From the NCBI GenBank assembly GCA_025457785.1, contig JALOTS010000140.1, positions 1 to 6,252 of the forward strand: a stretch of DNA of 6,252 nucleotides. The letters run 5' to 3'. The notes beneath the pieces were generated by a model. The model saw nothing but the letters and a program-made list of their open reading frames with translations, made no database searches and had not been told where the DNA came from. The stretch comes from Pontiellaceae bacterium (GTDB lineage: Bacteria > Verrucomicrobiota > Kiritimatiellia > Kiritimatiellales > Tichowtungiaceae). Every line of letters starts with the position of its first letter. Positions within the stretch are counted from its first letter, which is position 1. The position numbers and the translations under genes are program-made. This document shows, in pieces, positions 1 through 6,193 of this stretch.

Positions 1-2
1 AT

Positions 3-158
3 CTGGTCGCCGGCGCGCGAATTCCCGAACTTTCCCAAGCTCTGAAAACCCGGGTTTGTGACTGTTTACGGGATGAACTGGGAATGAACAACATTCAAGA
101 CGTGCGGGTTCGCATTCAGGAAATTACCGGCGAACCGCGCACCACCCGTCGGGATTAA
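3..158 (+). CDS. C-terminal end of an Asp23/Gls24-like protein (partial)
   Basis: This is the last 51 codons of a gene that begins before the window; it reads open from base 3 and stops at TAA 156-158. The peptide runs from LVAGARIPELSQALK through VCDCLRDELGMNNIQDV and VRVRIQEITGEP to a basic tail, TTRRD. The pattern of an amphipathic helix, a 'G(M/L)-x-x-x-x-V' turn and a final alternating 'VRVRI' strand is what the Asp23/Gls24 fold (also the C-terminal part of AmaP-type membrane anchors) looks like at its end. Members of that family are cell-envelope-associated stress proteins. Only the tail is visible, so the assignment rests on pattern resemblance and could be wrong. The next gene starts four bases after the stop, which indicates one transcript. 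Confidence 0.5.
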   Translation: MVAGARIPELSQALKTRVCDCLRDELGMNNIQDVRVRIQEITGEPRTTRRD

Positions 159-162
159 AAAG

Positions 163-1083
163 ATGAAAAATAAAGCAACGCCTCCGTTGATTATCGTCGG
201 ATCGATCGGGATCGACACCATCGAAACGCCGCGCGAAAAGCGGGTCGAAATTCTCGGCGGGTCCGTCAGCTATGCCTGTGCCGCCGCCTCGTTTTTTGTC
301 AAAACCGGCATGGTCGGAGTGGTCGGGACCGATTTCCCGCCGGAGCATCGCGCCCTCTGGGAAAAAATGGGAATTGATCTTTCCGGACTTCAGACAAAGG
401 AAGGAAAAACCTTCCGCTGGTCAGGCGTTTATGAAGAAAACATGGATAATCGCCGCACCCTGCTGACCGAACTGAACGTTTTTGAACGCTTTACGCCCGA
501 ACTTCCGGAAGAGTACCGCGACGCATCCTATCTGTTCCTCGGAAATATTGCGCCCGAGCTTCAACTGCATGTTCTCGAACAGGTGCGCAACCCGAAGTTT
601 ATTCTGATCGACACCATGGATCTCTGGATCAGCATTGCCCGCGAAAAACTGATCGAGGTGGTTGGCCGGTGCGACATGCTCACCCTGAACGAATCCGAGG
701 CCCGCCTCTTTACCGGGGCCCGTTCACTCATGGATGCAGCCCGAATACTGCTGGCCATGGGCCCGGAATTTGTTCTGATCAAAAAAGGGGCAGGCGGAAG
801 CATGCTTTTTTCAAAGAACGGAATCTTTCTGCTCCACGCCTTTCCGCTGGCGGACTTCAAAGATCCGACGGGCGCAGGCGACACCTTCGCCGGCGGGCTG
901 ATGGGCGCATTAGCCGAACTGAATGCAACAGACGAAAAATCGATTCGCCGGGCCATGCTTTATGGAAGCGTCACCGCATCCTTCGGAGTTGAAGAATTCA
1001 GCCTCGAACGATTGGCCGTTTTGAATCGAAAAGAAATTGATGACCGCGCCGACACGCTGAAATCCATGTTTTACATAGATTAA
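163..1083 (+). CDS. PfkB-family carbohydrate kinase (ribokinase-like)
   Basis: A complete 306-residue cytoplasmic kinase of the ribokinase/PfkB superfamily, which transfers phosphate from ATP to a sugar, nucleoside or related alcohol. What is visible: an N-terminal strand with IIVGSIGID (10-18), the first glycine pair at G32-G33 in GGSVSYACAA, the NESE motif (N176-E179) typical of the metal/phosphate site, KKGAGG (about 207-212), and the second PfkB signature DPTGAGDTFAGG (234-245), where D240 is the expected catalytic base of the GAGD anion hole. The length is normal. The Asn that ribokinases have five residues after the first Gly is Tyr37 here, so the substrate is probably not ribose; the exact substrate cannot be read from the sequence. 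The ATG at 163 is the only sensible start. The Shine-Dalgarno is weak, consistent with translational coupling to the gene four bases upstream. Its stop overlaps the stop of the convergent gene. Confidence 0.93.
   Translation: MKNKATPPLIIVGSIGIDTIETPREKRVEILGGSVSYACAAASFFVKTGMVGVVGTDFPPEHRALWEKMGIDLSGLQTKEGKTFRWSGVYEENMDNRRTLLTELNVFERFTPELPEEYRDASYLFLGNIAPELQLHVLEQVRNPKFILIDTMDLWISIAREKLIEVVGRCDMLTLNESEARLFTGARSLMDAARILLAMGPEFVLIKKGAGGSMLFSKNGIFLLHAFPLADFKDPTGAGDTFAGGLMGALAELNATDEKSIRRAMLYGSVTASFGVEEFSLERLAVLNRKEIDDRADTLKSMFYID
1080..1083. other. Shared palindromic TTAA stop of two convergent genes
   Basis: The bases TTAA serve both strands. The plus-strand kinase ends with TAA at 1081-1083, and the minus-strand membrane protein ends with TAA read from 1082-1080. 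No room is left between the genes for a bidirectional terminator, and I see no stable hairpin with a T-run within about 60 bases on either side. Confidence 0.9.
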
Positions 1084-2795
1084 GGCGCCTGTCCGACGCT
1101 GCCCTTAAAGGCACCCAGCGACATCCACGGAGGAAAAACCGCGACGGCGTATCGGGCTTCAAAAATCAATCCGACCGTCTGCACCGAAGAATAATACAAC
1201 CCGGTCGATTCATCCCGCTGAGCGTTTTCAAACGGCTGTTCCGAAAAGGCGAAAGCGGTTCGGTTGGACGGCAGATTCGCAAACTCCATAATCCGATATT
1301 CACTTCCGGAAAACAACCGGTTCAACAGCCGGGTCTGACGGCCCCAATTCGAATCACCGGTTCCGACTTGCAGCACTCCGATGCCCTCCGCAACCGGCGA
1401 AACAAATTGAGCCGGTTGCGCCAGCAAGGTATCCAGGCTCACGATCGGAGTTTTCGGATCGTGCCGCATCAAGCTTCGACTGTCCGCATAAAACCAGTGG
1501 TTTAAAACTTCATCGGCATCGCACACCTGAGCCGTTCCGCCGCGCAGCGAGGCGGCCAGTTTGAAATAACCGGACATGGGAGTAGCCAGCACAGGAATTG
1601 ATTGCTGATCGTTAAACTGAAATTCCGCCTGCCGTACCGCGTTCCAGACGAGCTGATTATGATCAACCGGATATTCGTTCGCATTGCGCAGACGCAGCAT
1701 AAACGGAAGGTATCCGCCCATCGGATAAACGCCGTCACCGCTGGGAAACAGTGTCGGCGCGGTTACTGTAAGCTGCGGGCGGTTCAACGCAGGCAAATTG
1801 ATGCCCGCGATCAGCGGCAACACAGCAGCGAGAACGGCAACGGCTTTAACGGCCCGGTTGTTCCAGAGCGGCAGGCGGCCCGAAACCGCCAGCAGCAGAA
1901 CGGCCTCGCATCCGCGCCAGAAATAACGCGGCGCGTGCAGTTGCGGGATAAAAAACAGAACCGGCAGAAGAAATGCGGCCAGCCCGGCGAGGCCGTACAG
2001 TTTTTCCAGCCACGCCCCCCCCTTAGCCGCCCGCAAAGCCAAGTGAATCGAATAAAGCGCAAAAAGCAGTCCGGCGGCACCGAAGCCGAAAACGGCGTAG
2101 CCGGCGACCATCTTCAAATTAAAAAACGGATCGACGGCTGCTCCGCCGGAAGCAAAGAGCCGGCCCGTCGCCAGAGCAAGAAGTCCTGCGGCGCAGAGTT
2201 TCCACTGTTTGGACAAACCGGACGGAAAGTTTCCAATCATTGGAAGCGGAGTAATCAGCCAGAGGAGCAAAGGCAGAAGCAAAATCACATCGGCGCGCGA
2301 ACCGACCGCCAGAGCGAACAGAATTGCGGCAGGCCAGCCGCCGCGTGCACCGTCTTGAAAAATAAAAACGGCACTCAACAAAAGAAATGCCGAAGAAAGA
2401 ACGGAACTGTTTACATACAGGGTATTCAGTAAAATCGCCGGAGCAGTTATAACGCACAGCAGCACAACCGGCGAAAGTTTTTCCCGGAAGCGCACGACAA
2501 ACACCGTCAGGGCCGACCAGAACGCCCACGCCAGACCGCTGTTGGCAGTATCAACCGGCGAACAGAGACACCCGCACCACTGCTGCAGTTTAAAAACGGC
2601 CGCGCAGGCCAGATAAACGATGTAGGTTTTATCGAACTGGTAGTACGCCGCCGGCTCCTGCATGCGTCCATGCGCCAGATCGTACGCTCCGGCGAGAATA
2701 AACGCCTGATCGTTTTTGCGCATCAGGTCGCCGGTGCACCAGAGCGAGAACACGGCGACCGCCAGCAGCAGCAGAATGATTGTCCATTTTTTCAT
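1080..2795 (-). CDS. Polytopic membrane protein, GT-C glycosyltransferase-like
   Basis: I place the start at ATG 2795-2793 (MKKWTIILLLLAVAV), giving 571 residues with a basic N-terminus leading straight into a membrane helix. An in-frame ATG at 2843 would add 16 polar residues, has no Shine-Dalgarno and abuts the repeat element. About ten hydrophobic segments follow, between residues 4 and 325; then comes a roughly 240-residue soluble C-terminal part. The first loop contains D23 and D29 in GDLMRKNDQAFILAGAYDLAHG, followed by an aromatic Y51-Y52 and a Lys/Tyr pair, resembling the acidic catalytic loop of GT-C enzymes (GT39/GT83-like) that use polyprenyl-phosphate sugars. An HAPRYFW segment lies before a late helix. 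The family is inferred from architecture, not from a decisive motif; an uncharacterised membrane protein is the alternative. Context supports surface-glycan work, because an epimerase gene lies upstream on the same strand. Confidence 0.78.
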   Translation of the reverse strand: MKKWTIILLLLAVAVFSLWCTGDLMRKNDQAFILAGAYDLAHGRMQEPAAYYQFDKTYIVYLACAAVFKLQQWCGCLCSPVDTANSGLAWAFWSALTVFVVRFREKLSPVVLLCVITAPAILLNTLYVNSSVLSSAFLLLSAVFIFQDGARGGWPAAILFALAVGSRADVILLLPLLLWLITPLPMIGNFPSGLSKQWKLCAAGLLALATGRLFASGGAAVDPFFNLKMVAGYAVFGFGAAGLLFALYSIHLALRAAKGGAWLEKLYGLAGLAAFLLPVLFFIPQLHAPRYFWRGCEAVLLLAVSGRLPLWNNRAVKAVAVLAAVLPLIAGINLPALNRPQLTVTAPTLFPSGDGVYPMGGYLPFMLRLRNANEYPVDHNQLVWNAVRQAEFQFNDQQSIPVLATPMSGYFKLAASLRGGTAQVCDADEVLNHWFYADSRSLMRHDPKTPIVSLDTLLAQPAQFVSPVAEGIGVLQVGTGDSNWGRQTRLLNRLFSGSEYRIMEFANLPSNRTAFAFSEQPFENAQRDESTGLYYSSVQTVGLIFEARYAVAVFPPWMSLGAFKGSVGQAP

Positions 2796-2850
2796 CGGTC
2801 GTAACTGAACCTCAGCGCGGCACATCCGAAACCAAAACACCATGATTTAG

Positions 2851-2929
2851 TCAGAATAATTAGGGTCAGAATAATGAGAGAGCACTTTACCACCGTTAAT
2901 AAAAATTATTCTGACCCAAATTATTCTGA
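2851..2929. repeat. REP/MITE-like long inverted repeat
   Basis: Two 25-base arms (2851-2875 and 2905-2929) are reverse complements with a single mismatch and are separated by a 29-base spacer. Each arm itself holds two direct copies of the 10-mer TCAGAATAAT spaced 15 bases apart, joined by a GGGT-type linker, so the element has four copies of the 10-mer, two per orientation. It is AT-rich, unlike the flanking genes. It contains no open reading frame. The structure fits a REP-like palindrome or a non-autonomous miniature transposable element; the mobilising enzyme is not in the window. It sits between the epimerase and the membrane-protein gene, both transcribed leftward, so the transcript could fold into a 25-bp hairpin that may affect read-through or stability. 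Confidence 0.8.
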
Positions 2930-2962
2930 TCAATGTCTTCTGTATAGTTTCTGTCGAATTTT

Positions 2963-3949
2963 TTAAGAGCATCCCGCATTCGTTAAATATTCTAAAGCTC
3001 TTGAAATGCCGTCGCGGAAGCTAATGGTATGCGCAAAGCCGAGTTCACGTTGAAAGGTCGTATCACCGCCGCGCGCGAAAACGCCTTCAGGCTTGTTGGA
3101 TGTGCCGCTGACTTCGGGATGAAAACCGCAGAGTTCCGCAGCGATTTGAGCGAACTCGATGAACGAAGTGTAGATGCCGGTCGAAAGATTGATCGCGGAG
3201 GCGTCGTCAATTTGATCCATCGTTGTCAAAATGCCCTCGACGCAGTCGTCGATATGGATAAAGTCGCGCATCTGGCGGCCGCTGCCCCAGACGGTAATGA
3301 CCGGTTCGCCGCGATGAGCCAGCACCCGCTTGCAGATGCCGGGAAACGGATAGGAGTCGTGCTGGTCTTCGCCGTACCCGGAAAACGGGCGGTAGCAGAC
3401 GGAATGCAGTCCGTATTTTTCAAAAGCAAGCTGCGCCAGATATTCGTTGGTCAACTTGGCCCAGCCGTAGGTCATGTCCGGCATCCCGATCCGGTCCTTG
3501 AAGGTGATCATCTCTTCGCGAAGCAGTTCGTAATGATCGGGCCGCTGCAATTCGATGGGATACGCCGCGCTTGAGCTAAACACCACGTTTTTGACGGGGC
3601 GGGCCTTCACGGCCCACTGCCAATACTGCGCATCGATGGACAAATCATCGGCCACTGCCAGCGGATTGTTTTCGATCATTTCGCGCCCGCCGACCATCGC
3701 GGCCAGATGGAAGGCGTAATCGAAATCGGAGTCCTGACGTTGGCTGAACCAGTCGCGGCAGTCCTGATTATAAAAATAAAAGTTTTTATATTCCAAAGGC
3801 TGGAACATCGGCCACTGCTCCGGAAGAAGACCGCCGCTGAGCGGTGCGATCGGATCGACGCAATGCACCTCGTGCCCCGCCTTCAGCAGGCGGGCGATCA
3901 AATGCCGCCCGACAAATCCGCACCCGCCTGTAACTAAACATTTTTTCAT
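2963..3949 (-). CDS. NAD-dependent sugar-nucleotide epimerase/dehydratase (extended SDR)
   Basis: A complete 328-residue extended short-chain dehydrogenase/reductase. The Rossmann dinucleotide motif TGGCGFVG is at residues 7-14 (G8, G11, G14). HLAAMVGG follows the fourth strand, the catalytic serine lies in SSS at 125-127, and the active-site pair is Y161/K165 in YGWAK. Substrate-side motifs RPFSGYG (187-193) and RDFIHIDD (228-235) are typical of enzymes acting on nucleotide-diphosphate sugars. The AMVGG and RPFSGYGEDQ segments look closer to the GDP-mannose 3,5-epimerase/GDP-fucose-synthase side than to plain GalE, but the substrate is not settled. The start is ATG 3949-3947, preceded by GGAG (complement of 3960-3963) ten bases upstream. 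It is soluble and cytoplasmic. It lies upstream of the membrane glycosyltransferase-like gene on the same strand, separated by 167 bases holding the inverted repeat. Confidence 0.93.
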   Translation of the reverse strand: MKKCLVTGGCGFVGRHLIARLLKAGHEVHCVDPIAPLSGGLLPEQWPMFQPLEYKNFYFYNQDCRDWFSQRQDSDFDYAFHLAAMVGGREMIENNPLAVADDLSIDAQYWQWAVKARPVKNVVFSSSAAYPIELQRPDHYELLREEMITFKDRIGMPDMTYGWAKLTNEYLAQLAFEKYGLHSVCYRPFSGYGEDQHDSYPFPGICKRVLAHRGEPVITVWGSGRQMRDFIHIDDCVEGILTTMDQIDDASAINLSTGIYTSFIEFAQIAAELCGFHPEVSGTSNKPEGVFARGGDTTFQRELGFAHTISFRDGISRALEYLTNAGCS

Positions 3950-3986
3950 GTGCCTTTTTCTCCGCTTTTATCAAAAAGACGCTGGA

Positions 3987-4014
3987 AATATTGCGATTCT
4001 TAGCGAAAGTTCAA
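3987..4014 (-). promoter_or_regulatory. Possible promoter for the epimerase gene
   Basis: On the minus strand, TTGAAC (complement of 4009-4014) and AATATT (3987-3992) are separated by 16 bases and lie about 40-65 bases before the epimerase start. Each hexamer matches the sigma-70 consensus at four of six positions. The match is weak, and this lineage's promoter preferences are unknown to me. Confidence 0.22.
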
Positions 4015-4075
4015 CCTCTTGTTGCCGATCATTTAAACCTGTCCAAACATACACTGCGATGTACATTCCGCAAGG

Positions 4076-4170
4076 TTATTGCCTGCAAGTAACCGCAGCG
4101 CAGGCCGCGTATACCGCCAGCGTTTCACGGGCCGTTTTTTCCCAGGTAAAGCGTTTTGCACAGGCCGCAA
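4076..4170 (-). pseudogene. Remnant: C-terminal tail of a GT4-type glycosyltransferase
   Basis: On the minus strand, the frame ending at TAA 4078-4076 encodes AACAKRFTWEKTARETLAVY followed by AACAAVTCRQ. The segment 'A-K-R-F-T-W-E-K-T-A-R-E-T-L-A-V-Y' is the hallmark last helix of GT4 (GT-B fold, family 1) glycosyltransferases, which transfer sugars from nucleotide donors during glycan assembly. The catalytic E-x7-E region and both Rossmann domains are absent: upstream in the same frame the peptide turns into unrelated basic sequence, with the break around 4170-4185. This is therefore a 3' scrap left by deletion or recombination, not a working gene. It lies just upstream of the epimerase on the same strand, which suggests the glycan cluster was once larger. 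Confidence 0.6.
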
Positions 4171-4278
4171 AGAAAACCGACCCCGGCTTGAGGGCGCGTC
4201 GTTCAACTTTGCGTCGTGGATTCGGCAACCCCTGTAACCCAACATGGAACCAAGGGGAAATGTAGGCAATGTCACACT

Positions 4279-5862
4279 CTACGGATTCAACCGGACATTC
4301 ACATTGTAAAAGCCCTTGCCGTCAGCACTGTGTACGGTATCGGTATAGCTTCCCTGCGGATACGTCAGATTTGTCCCCAGATTCTGAAATCCGTTGGTTA
4401 ATGCGGATGTCCACTGAACGTTGTAGAGGCGTCCCGACACAGACGGCCAGTAGATGATATACCCTGCGCCCGTTTTTGACGTGTTGGTTATGGCGAAACA
4501 GGATGCGGCATTGGTCGGATTCATCCCTGTAACGGACTCCTGCCGATTGTTCTGACCATCGCCATCAAAATCGGCATCCGGATCGCAGTTCAACACGGCT
4601 CCGAAACAGACTTCTTCCCAGCTATCCAGAATGCCGTCCTGATCGATGTCCCCGCTGCCGTAAGAAGACAAGGCATTGTTGAATATCTTCACGTCATCAA
4701 TCGCCATATCGCTTAGGGCTCCGTTACCGGTCTTCCCGCGAAAACGGATCGTTACATTGGTCTGGTTGCCATAGGCGCTTAGATTAACCACTCCATTTGA
4801 CCATGCGGCAACGGAACTTACATGCTGCTGACCCGACCTTGTCCAAAGATTGGAACTCCAGGTGCCGGAATACACATCGACCGACAGCGTGCCCATCGTG
4901 GAGCCGTACATGTGATAAGCAAATGAAAGCTCCGGACTGAGAATGCCCGTAAAGTTGAAGGATTTCTGCAGCAGCGCGGTTTTGTACGGATTGTTTGCAT
5001 AGGACGCTTCAGTGTACCGATAATACTCGCCAGCCGCCGCGCCGGACGGGCCTGTGCCGGAAGAGGGGGTTTCTCCGCTGTTTTTAGTCCACGAGAACTC
5101 GCTGCCGGACGGTGTTACCCAGTCATCCAGCTCCAACAACTGGTCGAGATAAACATACGGACGGTGTACCTCCAATTGAACGTTGATCACCTGCGGCGAA
5201 TTGAGCGCATCGGGCGAAGAGATTGTCAGGTGTCCAGTGTATGACCCTTCCGCGAGAGCGGCGCTATTCACACTCACGGTGATGGTATTTGTCTCGCCGC
5301 TGCTGGCTCCATTGGTCGGGCTGGCGGTTAACCATCCCGCATCTGAAGTAATGGTATAGTTCATGGACAAACCATGTGCAGAACTTGCAATTCCCAGCAC
5401 CTGTGCGGGCGGGTTATTGCTGAGCACAGCACTGAAGCTCATGTTGCCCGGAGAGCAGATCAGAGAGATTTGCTGAACATCCAGCACGACCTCAATCCCC
5501 TTCGGAGAATTGGTCGCTTCGGAAGAGGCAACGGTTATTTTCCCTGTATGGATACCGAGAGCAAGCTCCTCGGTATAAAACTGCAACGTCAACGTATCAT
5601 GCTCTCCGATACTTGTACCGGAGGCGGGCGTTACGGCAAGCCACGGCTGATTCGCCGCAACGGTATAACTCATCAGCGTATTGGTCTCCCCATTCCAGAT
5701 CTCGATCTGCCGGTTGGCCGGACGCGTTCCGTACAGAACCGGAACAGATACAACATCATGCGATGTTTCAATCAGGGCGGGAAGAGGCTGATATACGTCT
5801 ACGACCACTGTTATGCCCTGCGGTGAATTGACCGCGTCCGACGAGGTCACGGTCACAGTGCA
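4279..5862 (-). CDS. Large secreted modular protein: BACON-like repeats, MAM-like domain (5' end missing)
   Basis: The stop is TAG at 4281-4279. The frame stays open upstream to an ATG at 5952, but the first ~30 codons are the shadow of a plus-strand gene, so the true N-terminus and signal peptide are missing. Residues below are counted from that nominal ATG. Three BACON-like repeats end at about 53, 159 and 262, each closing with an 'SS(D/E/P)A-x-NSP-(Q/K)' strand; repeats two and three carry W104 and W207 in PWLAVTP/GWLTASP. A MAM-like beta-sandwich follows (266-425; SSGTGPSGAAAGEYY, FAYHMYG, SDMAIDDVKIF). Next is a calcium-type DIDQDGILDSWE/DADFDGDGQNN segment (435-472), then a C-terminal Ig-like domain (484-557; YPQGSYTDTVHSADGKGFY). 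It is probably an extracellular adhesin, glycan-binding protein or enzyme accessory. No catalytic domain is visible; it could be on the lost N-terminal side. Confidence 0.85.
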   Translation of the reverse strand, partial: CTVTVTSSDAVNSPQGITVVVDVYQPLPALIETSHDVVSVPVLYGTRPANRQIEIWNGETNTLMSYTVAANQPWLAVTPASGTSIGEHDTLTLQFYTEELALGIHTGKITVASSEATNSPKGIEVVLDVQQISLICSPGNMSFSAVLSNNPPAQVLGIASSAHGLSMNYTITSDAGWLTASPTNGASSGETNTITVSVNSAALAEGSYTGHLTISSPDALNSPQVINVQLEVHRPYVYLDQLLELDDWVTPSGSEFSWTKNSGETPSSGTGPSGAAAGEYYRYTEASYANNPYKTALLQKSFNFTGILSPELSFAYHMYGSTMGTLSVDVYSGTWSSNLWTRSGQQHVSSVAAWSNGVVNLSAYGNQTNVTIRFRGKTGNGALSDMAIDDVKIFNNALSSYGSGDIDQDGILDSWEEVCFGAVLNCDPDADFDGDGQNNRQESVTGMNPTNAASCFAITNTSKTGAGYIIYWPSVSGRLYNVQWTSALTNGFQNLGTNLTYPQGSYTDTVHSADGKGFYNVNVRLNP

Positions 5863-6193
5863 GGACACGACACCGCCTGCGATCAACGGCGCCTCGGCCA
5901 AACCCGCGATCCTCAGTCCGCCGACCGGGAAGATGACGACCGTGACGATCAACTACACGGCCATCGACAACAACGGGAGCGCCACCTGCCACCTCGGCCC
6001 GGTGACCTGCAACGAAGCCATCACCTCCGCGGACTGGAGAATCCTCGACACGCACCGCGTGCAGTTGACCGCGACGCGAAAGGGGAATGGGAGTGGGCGC
6101 ATCTATACGATCCCCATCACCTGCCTCGACCCGTCCGGCAACAGCGCGCGCCGGACGGTGACGGTTATCGTGCCGCGCGGCCTGGGCAAGTAG
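5846..6193 (+). CDS. C-terminal fragment of a secreted Ig-like repeat protein (5' end missing)
   Basis: Plus-strand coding ending at TAG 6191-6193. The visible peptide begins about VTVTVQDTTPPAI, the common inter-domain linker of bacterial Ig/HYR-type repeats. It continues through VTINYTAIDNNG, C-x6-C, an ADWRI turn, GRIYTIPITCLDPSGNSA and a final VTVIVPRGLGK strand: one complete beta-sandwich repeat at the end of a larger extracellular protein. Nearly every codon ends in G or C, which confirms that this strand is coding and differs from its neighbour. The ATG at 5813 is not a real start: it lies inside the opposite gene's repeat, and an in-frame stop occurs at 5789-5791. The natural upstream part is therefore missing and the true boundary lies around 5846-5862. 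The function beyond surface or secreted binding is unknown. Confidence 0.7.
   Translation, partial: VTVTVQDTTPPAINGASAKPAILSPPTGKMTTVTINYTAIDNNGSATCHLGPVTCNEAITSADWRILDTHRVQLTATRKGNGSGRIYTIPITCLDPSGNSARRTVTVIVPRGLGK

Larger units (their letters stand above)
3950..4278. other. Gene-free stretch: epimerase leader plus degraded DNA
   Basis: These 329 bases hold no intact gene. The part nearest the epimerase (3950-4075) is its AT-rich leader, with a GGAG ribosome site and a weak promoter candidate. The middle (4076-4170) retains the tail of a glycosyltransferase gene on the minus strand. The rest (4171-4278) reads open in the same minus-strand frame (VGLQGLPNPRRKVERRALK and so on), but the peptide is basic and I recognise no family. 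Other short frames here lack ribosome sites and convincing composition. Confidence 0.55.

Noticed and set aside
1602..2432. Long plus-strand open frame (276 codons) opposite the membrane protein
   Set aside because: Its peptide is a low-complexity Arg/Gln/Lys-rich string without domains, and it is the antisense shadow of the hydrophobic minus-strand gene.
3029..3574. Plus-strand open frame of 181 codons inside the epimerase
   Set aside because: It is antisense to a clear SDR enzyme with all catalytic motifs, and has no ribosome site or recognisable domain of its own.
4172..4189. Possible rho-independent terminator on the minus strand downstream of the large secreted-protein gene
   Set aside because: The stem AAGCCG/CGGTTT is only six pairs with one G-T wobble and a short interrupted T tail; it is too weak to call.
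4033..4275. Minus-strand 80-codon open frame (MTLPTFPLGSMLGYRG...)
   Set aside because: No family resemblance, no ribosome site, and it overlaps the frame that carries the recognisable glycosyltransferase tail.
5863..5952. N-terminal extension of the BACON/MAM protein up to the ATG at 5952
   Set aside because: The residues there (MIVTVVIFPVGG...) are the complement of a convincing plus-strand Ig-like repeat; they do not continue the repeat pattern and are not a real signal peptide.
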